A stretch of 34,046 bases of DNA, from assembly GCA_021813805.1 (NCBI GenBank), contig JAKAJL010000037.1, forward strand, positions 1 to 34,046, in the 5' to 3' direction. The DNA is from Pseudomonadota bacterium. GTDB lineage: Bacteria > Pseudomonadota > Alphaproteobacteria > Rhizobiales > Beijerinckiaceae. Made by a program: the position numbers and the translations under genes. Of the stretch, positions 33,801 to 34,046 are shown one piece after another. The notes beneath the pieces were generated by a model. The model saw only the letters and a program-made list of their open reading frames with translations, did no database searches and had not been told where the DNA came from. Every line of letters begins with the position of its first letter. Positions within the stretch are counted from its first letter, which is position 1.

Positions 33801-33874
33801 GGATCGTGGCGCAGCTTCCACTCGTCCTGCTCGCCATGCCCGCCCTCATCCGGCTCACGGCGCGGCGGCCCTGA
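30818..33874 (+). CDS. RND efflux pump inner-membrane subunit
   Basis: 1018 residues with the RND layout: TM1, a large periplasmic loop, TM2-7, a second large loop and TM8-12. TM4 carries GGIAAAIGLLIDDVIVMIEH with adjacent Asp residues equivalent to the proton relay Asp407/Asp408 of AcrB. NITAMMGMVMIIGVGTEMAVFLVSEY in the second half is typical. It lacks the extended CzcA/CusA-type metal-relay pattern, though overall style resembles HME pumps, so the substrate (metal, drug or other) is open. It exports substrate with the adaptor and channel encoded just before it. Confidence 0.92.
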   Translation: MSFVAWIERHRRSLIFISFAVAIAGLFAGASLPVSLFPTVNFPRLRVVVTTSGMPAKQMLVEVTEPLEAVARAVPGATRVTSTTSRGSAELFIDFAWGSDMRQALLSVNAAFAQTLPELPKGTTYEAIRMRPTAVAPFLSYALISDKTSPAELRRIARYQIAPLLSGVSGVRQVNVLGGQTPEVQASIDPRKLESYGLTLDEVAKAVADANTVNVVGRLEDNDRLYLAVTDNRFDSAASVGAVVIRNAKGGIVRLSDIARVTMGAVPQWLLVEVNGRQAVTFDIYQQDAADSLVLEKEIAARLATFMKTQPQNIRLVKWYDQTALVRSSVAAVEEAIGIGLVFAALVILAFLRNWRIAAVAMLIAPLSVMVTVLLLHALGMSFNIMTLGGIAAAIGLLIDDVIVMIEHIARRAGAPGDAPAEDRVLGAAREFLSPLFGSSLATIVIFLPLAALSGVAGAFFKFLALTMTAALVISFILTAFTAPLLVRGIIDFAHWRDPAHGRETWLRRVHGRLLDRLFSAPWLVGLAAAALVGAGYLAYTRVGTGFLPRMDEGGFVIDYHTAPGTSLAETDRELRQIEAILKSDPHVSAFSRRTGAGFGGDFKESYQGDFIIRLVDPAHRPPIWSVMDAIDAKITSDVPGVSFDAHLLLGDMVGDMVGRPQPIVVELSAKNPETLPEVATALAAELAKVPGIEPASVESGVVPAGDALKFEVDRAAAAMAGMTPAEVEAQLLHYLNGKVVTRYLGSVQPVGVRLWLDPPGERMYKDQLSNLLIRAPNGHVFPLGTVAHVVFAGGQPEITRDNLAQIVAVTAQISGGSDLGSVAAAVKKVLDRPGLLPNDVYYRIGGAYKQQQIAAEGMIKVFIGALVAEFILLLFLYERFWLPVIIISTSLVATSAVFIGLWLTGVELNITAMMGMVMIIGVGTEMAVFLVSEYQALAETTTPREAIREASLNRLRPIVMSSLAMILALAPLGAAISGSGDQMLQPLAVAIIAGIVAQLPLVLLAMPALIRLTARRP

Positions 33875-34046
33875 TCCCGGGCACAAGGCAGGTTTTTCGA
33901 ATGCATACACCGCATCCGCGCCGTTCTTGAACGATCTTGGCCGGCGTGGGATTCGACCGGCGTTCTTGCGATACTGCCGTCAAAACTGTAGCCGACCGCT
34001 TTCGAGAAGTTCGCCGCCCTTCGGCCTACGTCCGGAATCCGCCCGT

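Noticed and set aside
33930-34020. Possible tRNA or tRNA fragment (GGGATTCGACCGGC word)
   Set aside because: No acceptor, anticodon or T-stem pairing could be assembled.

Overview
The window is GC-rich chromosomal DNA from an alphaproteobacterium. Gene content and order (CnoX, LON-domain protein, Trm112, then glnK-amtB-tesB-glnK-amtB) suggest a Rhizobiales methylotroph or methanotroph relative such as Methylocystaceae or Beijerinckiaceae. That placement is inference from gene order and protein style, not from a search.

Region 1 (1-9752) is ordinary chromosome. It holds tRNA-Gly(GCC), a thioredoxin-fold chaperedoxin, a LON substrate-binding-domain protein and a Trm112-like protein. Two complete PII/ammonium-channel pairs follow, with the acyl-CoA thioesterase tesB between them, and then a convergent pair of secreted proteins (M48 metalloprotease lipoprotein and a nuclease-fold protein). 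A tRNA-Arg(CCT) closes this block.

Region 2 (about 9753 to 24300) looks like an accessory island. Nearly all genes lie on the minus strand. The left part is a set of fast-evolving exported proteins: a ClpP-fold periplasmic protein with a duplicated CWAP module, several very small secreted proteins with related leaders, a frameshifted peptide gene, and a tail fragment of a DNA methyltransferase. Two of these genes sit behind a shared ~108-bp upstream block with an embedded promoter-like pair. The right part is a compact operon resembling the replication and packaging core of a phage satellite: AlpA-like DNA-binding proteins, a PcfJ-domain protein, an AEP-like primase, an AAA+ helicase, and two tandem terminase-small-subunit-like genes. 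No integrase, portal, capsid or large terminase gene is visible.

The main discovery candidate is a pair of iteron arrays in this island, at 16230-16324 (next to the helicase 3' end) and 23648-23732 (island right end). They share one architecture and a perfect 13-bp core in opposite orientation, but use different iteron words (CGGGACAAA versus TCTAGACCGT). They look like two replication origins, or initiator-binding loci, of different specificity.

Region 3 (24297-33874) is an envelope or efflux cluster: a PadR regulator behind a perfect palindrome, a DUF2202 ferritin-like protein, an OmpR-type two-component system, a PepSY protein, and a translationally coupled tripartite RND system (outer-membrane lipoprotein, periplasmic adaptor, inner-membrane pump). 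Regulators, sensor and pump probably form one stress-response unit; the substrate cannot be read from the sequence.
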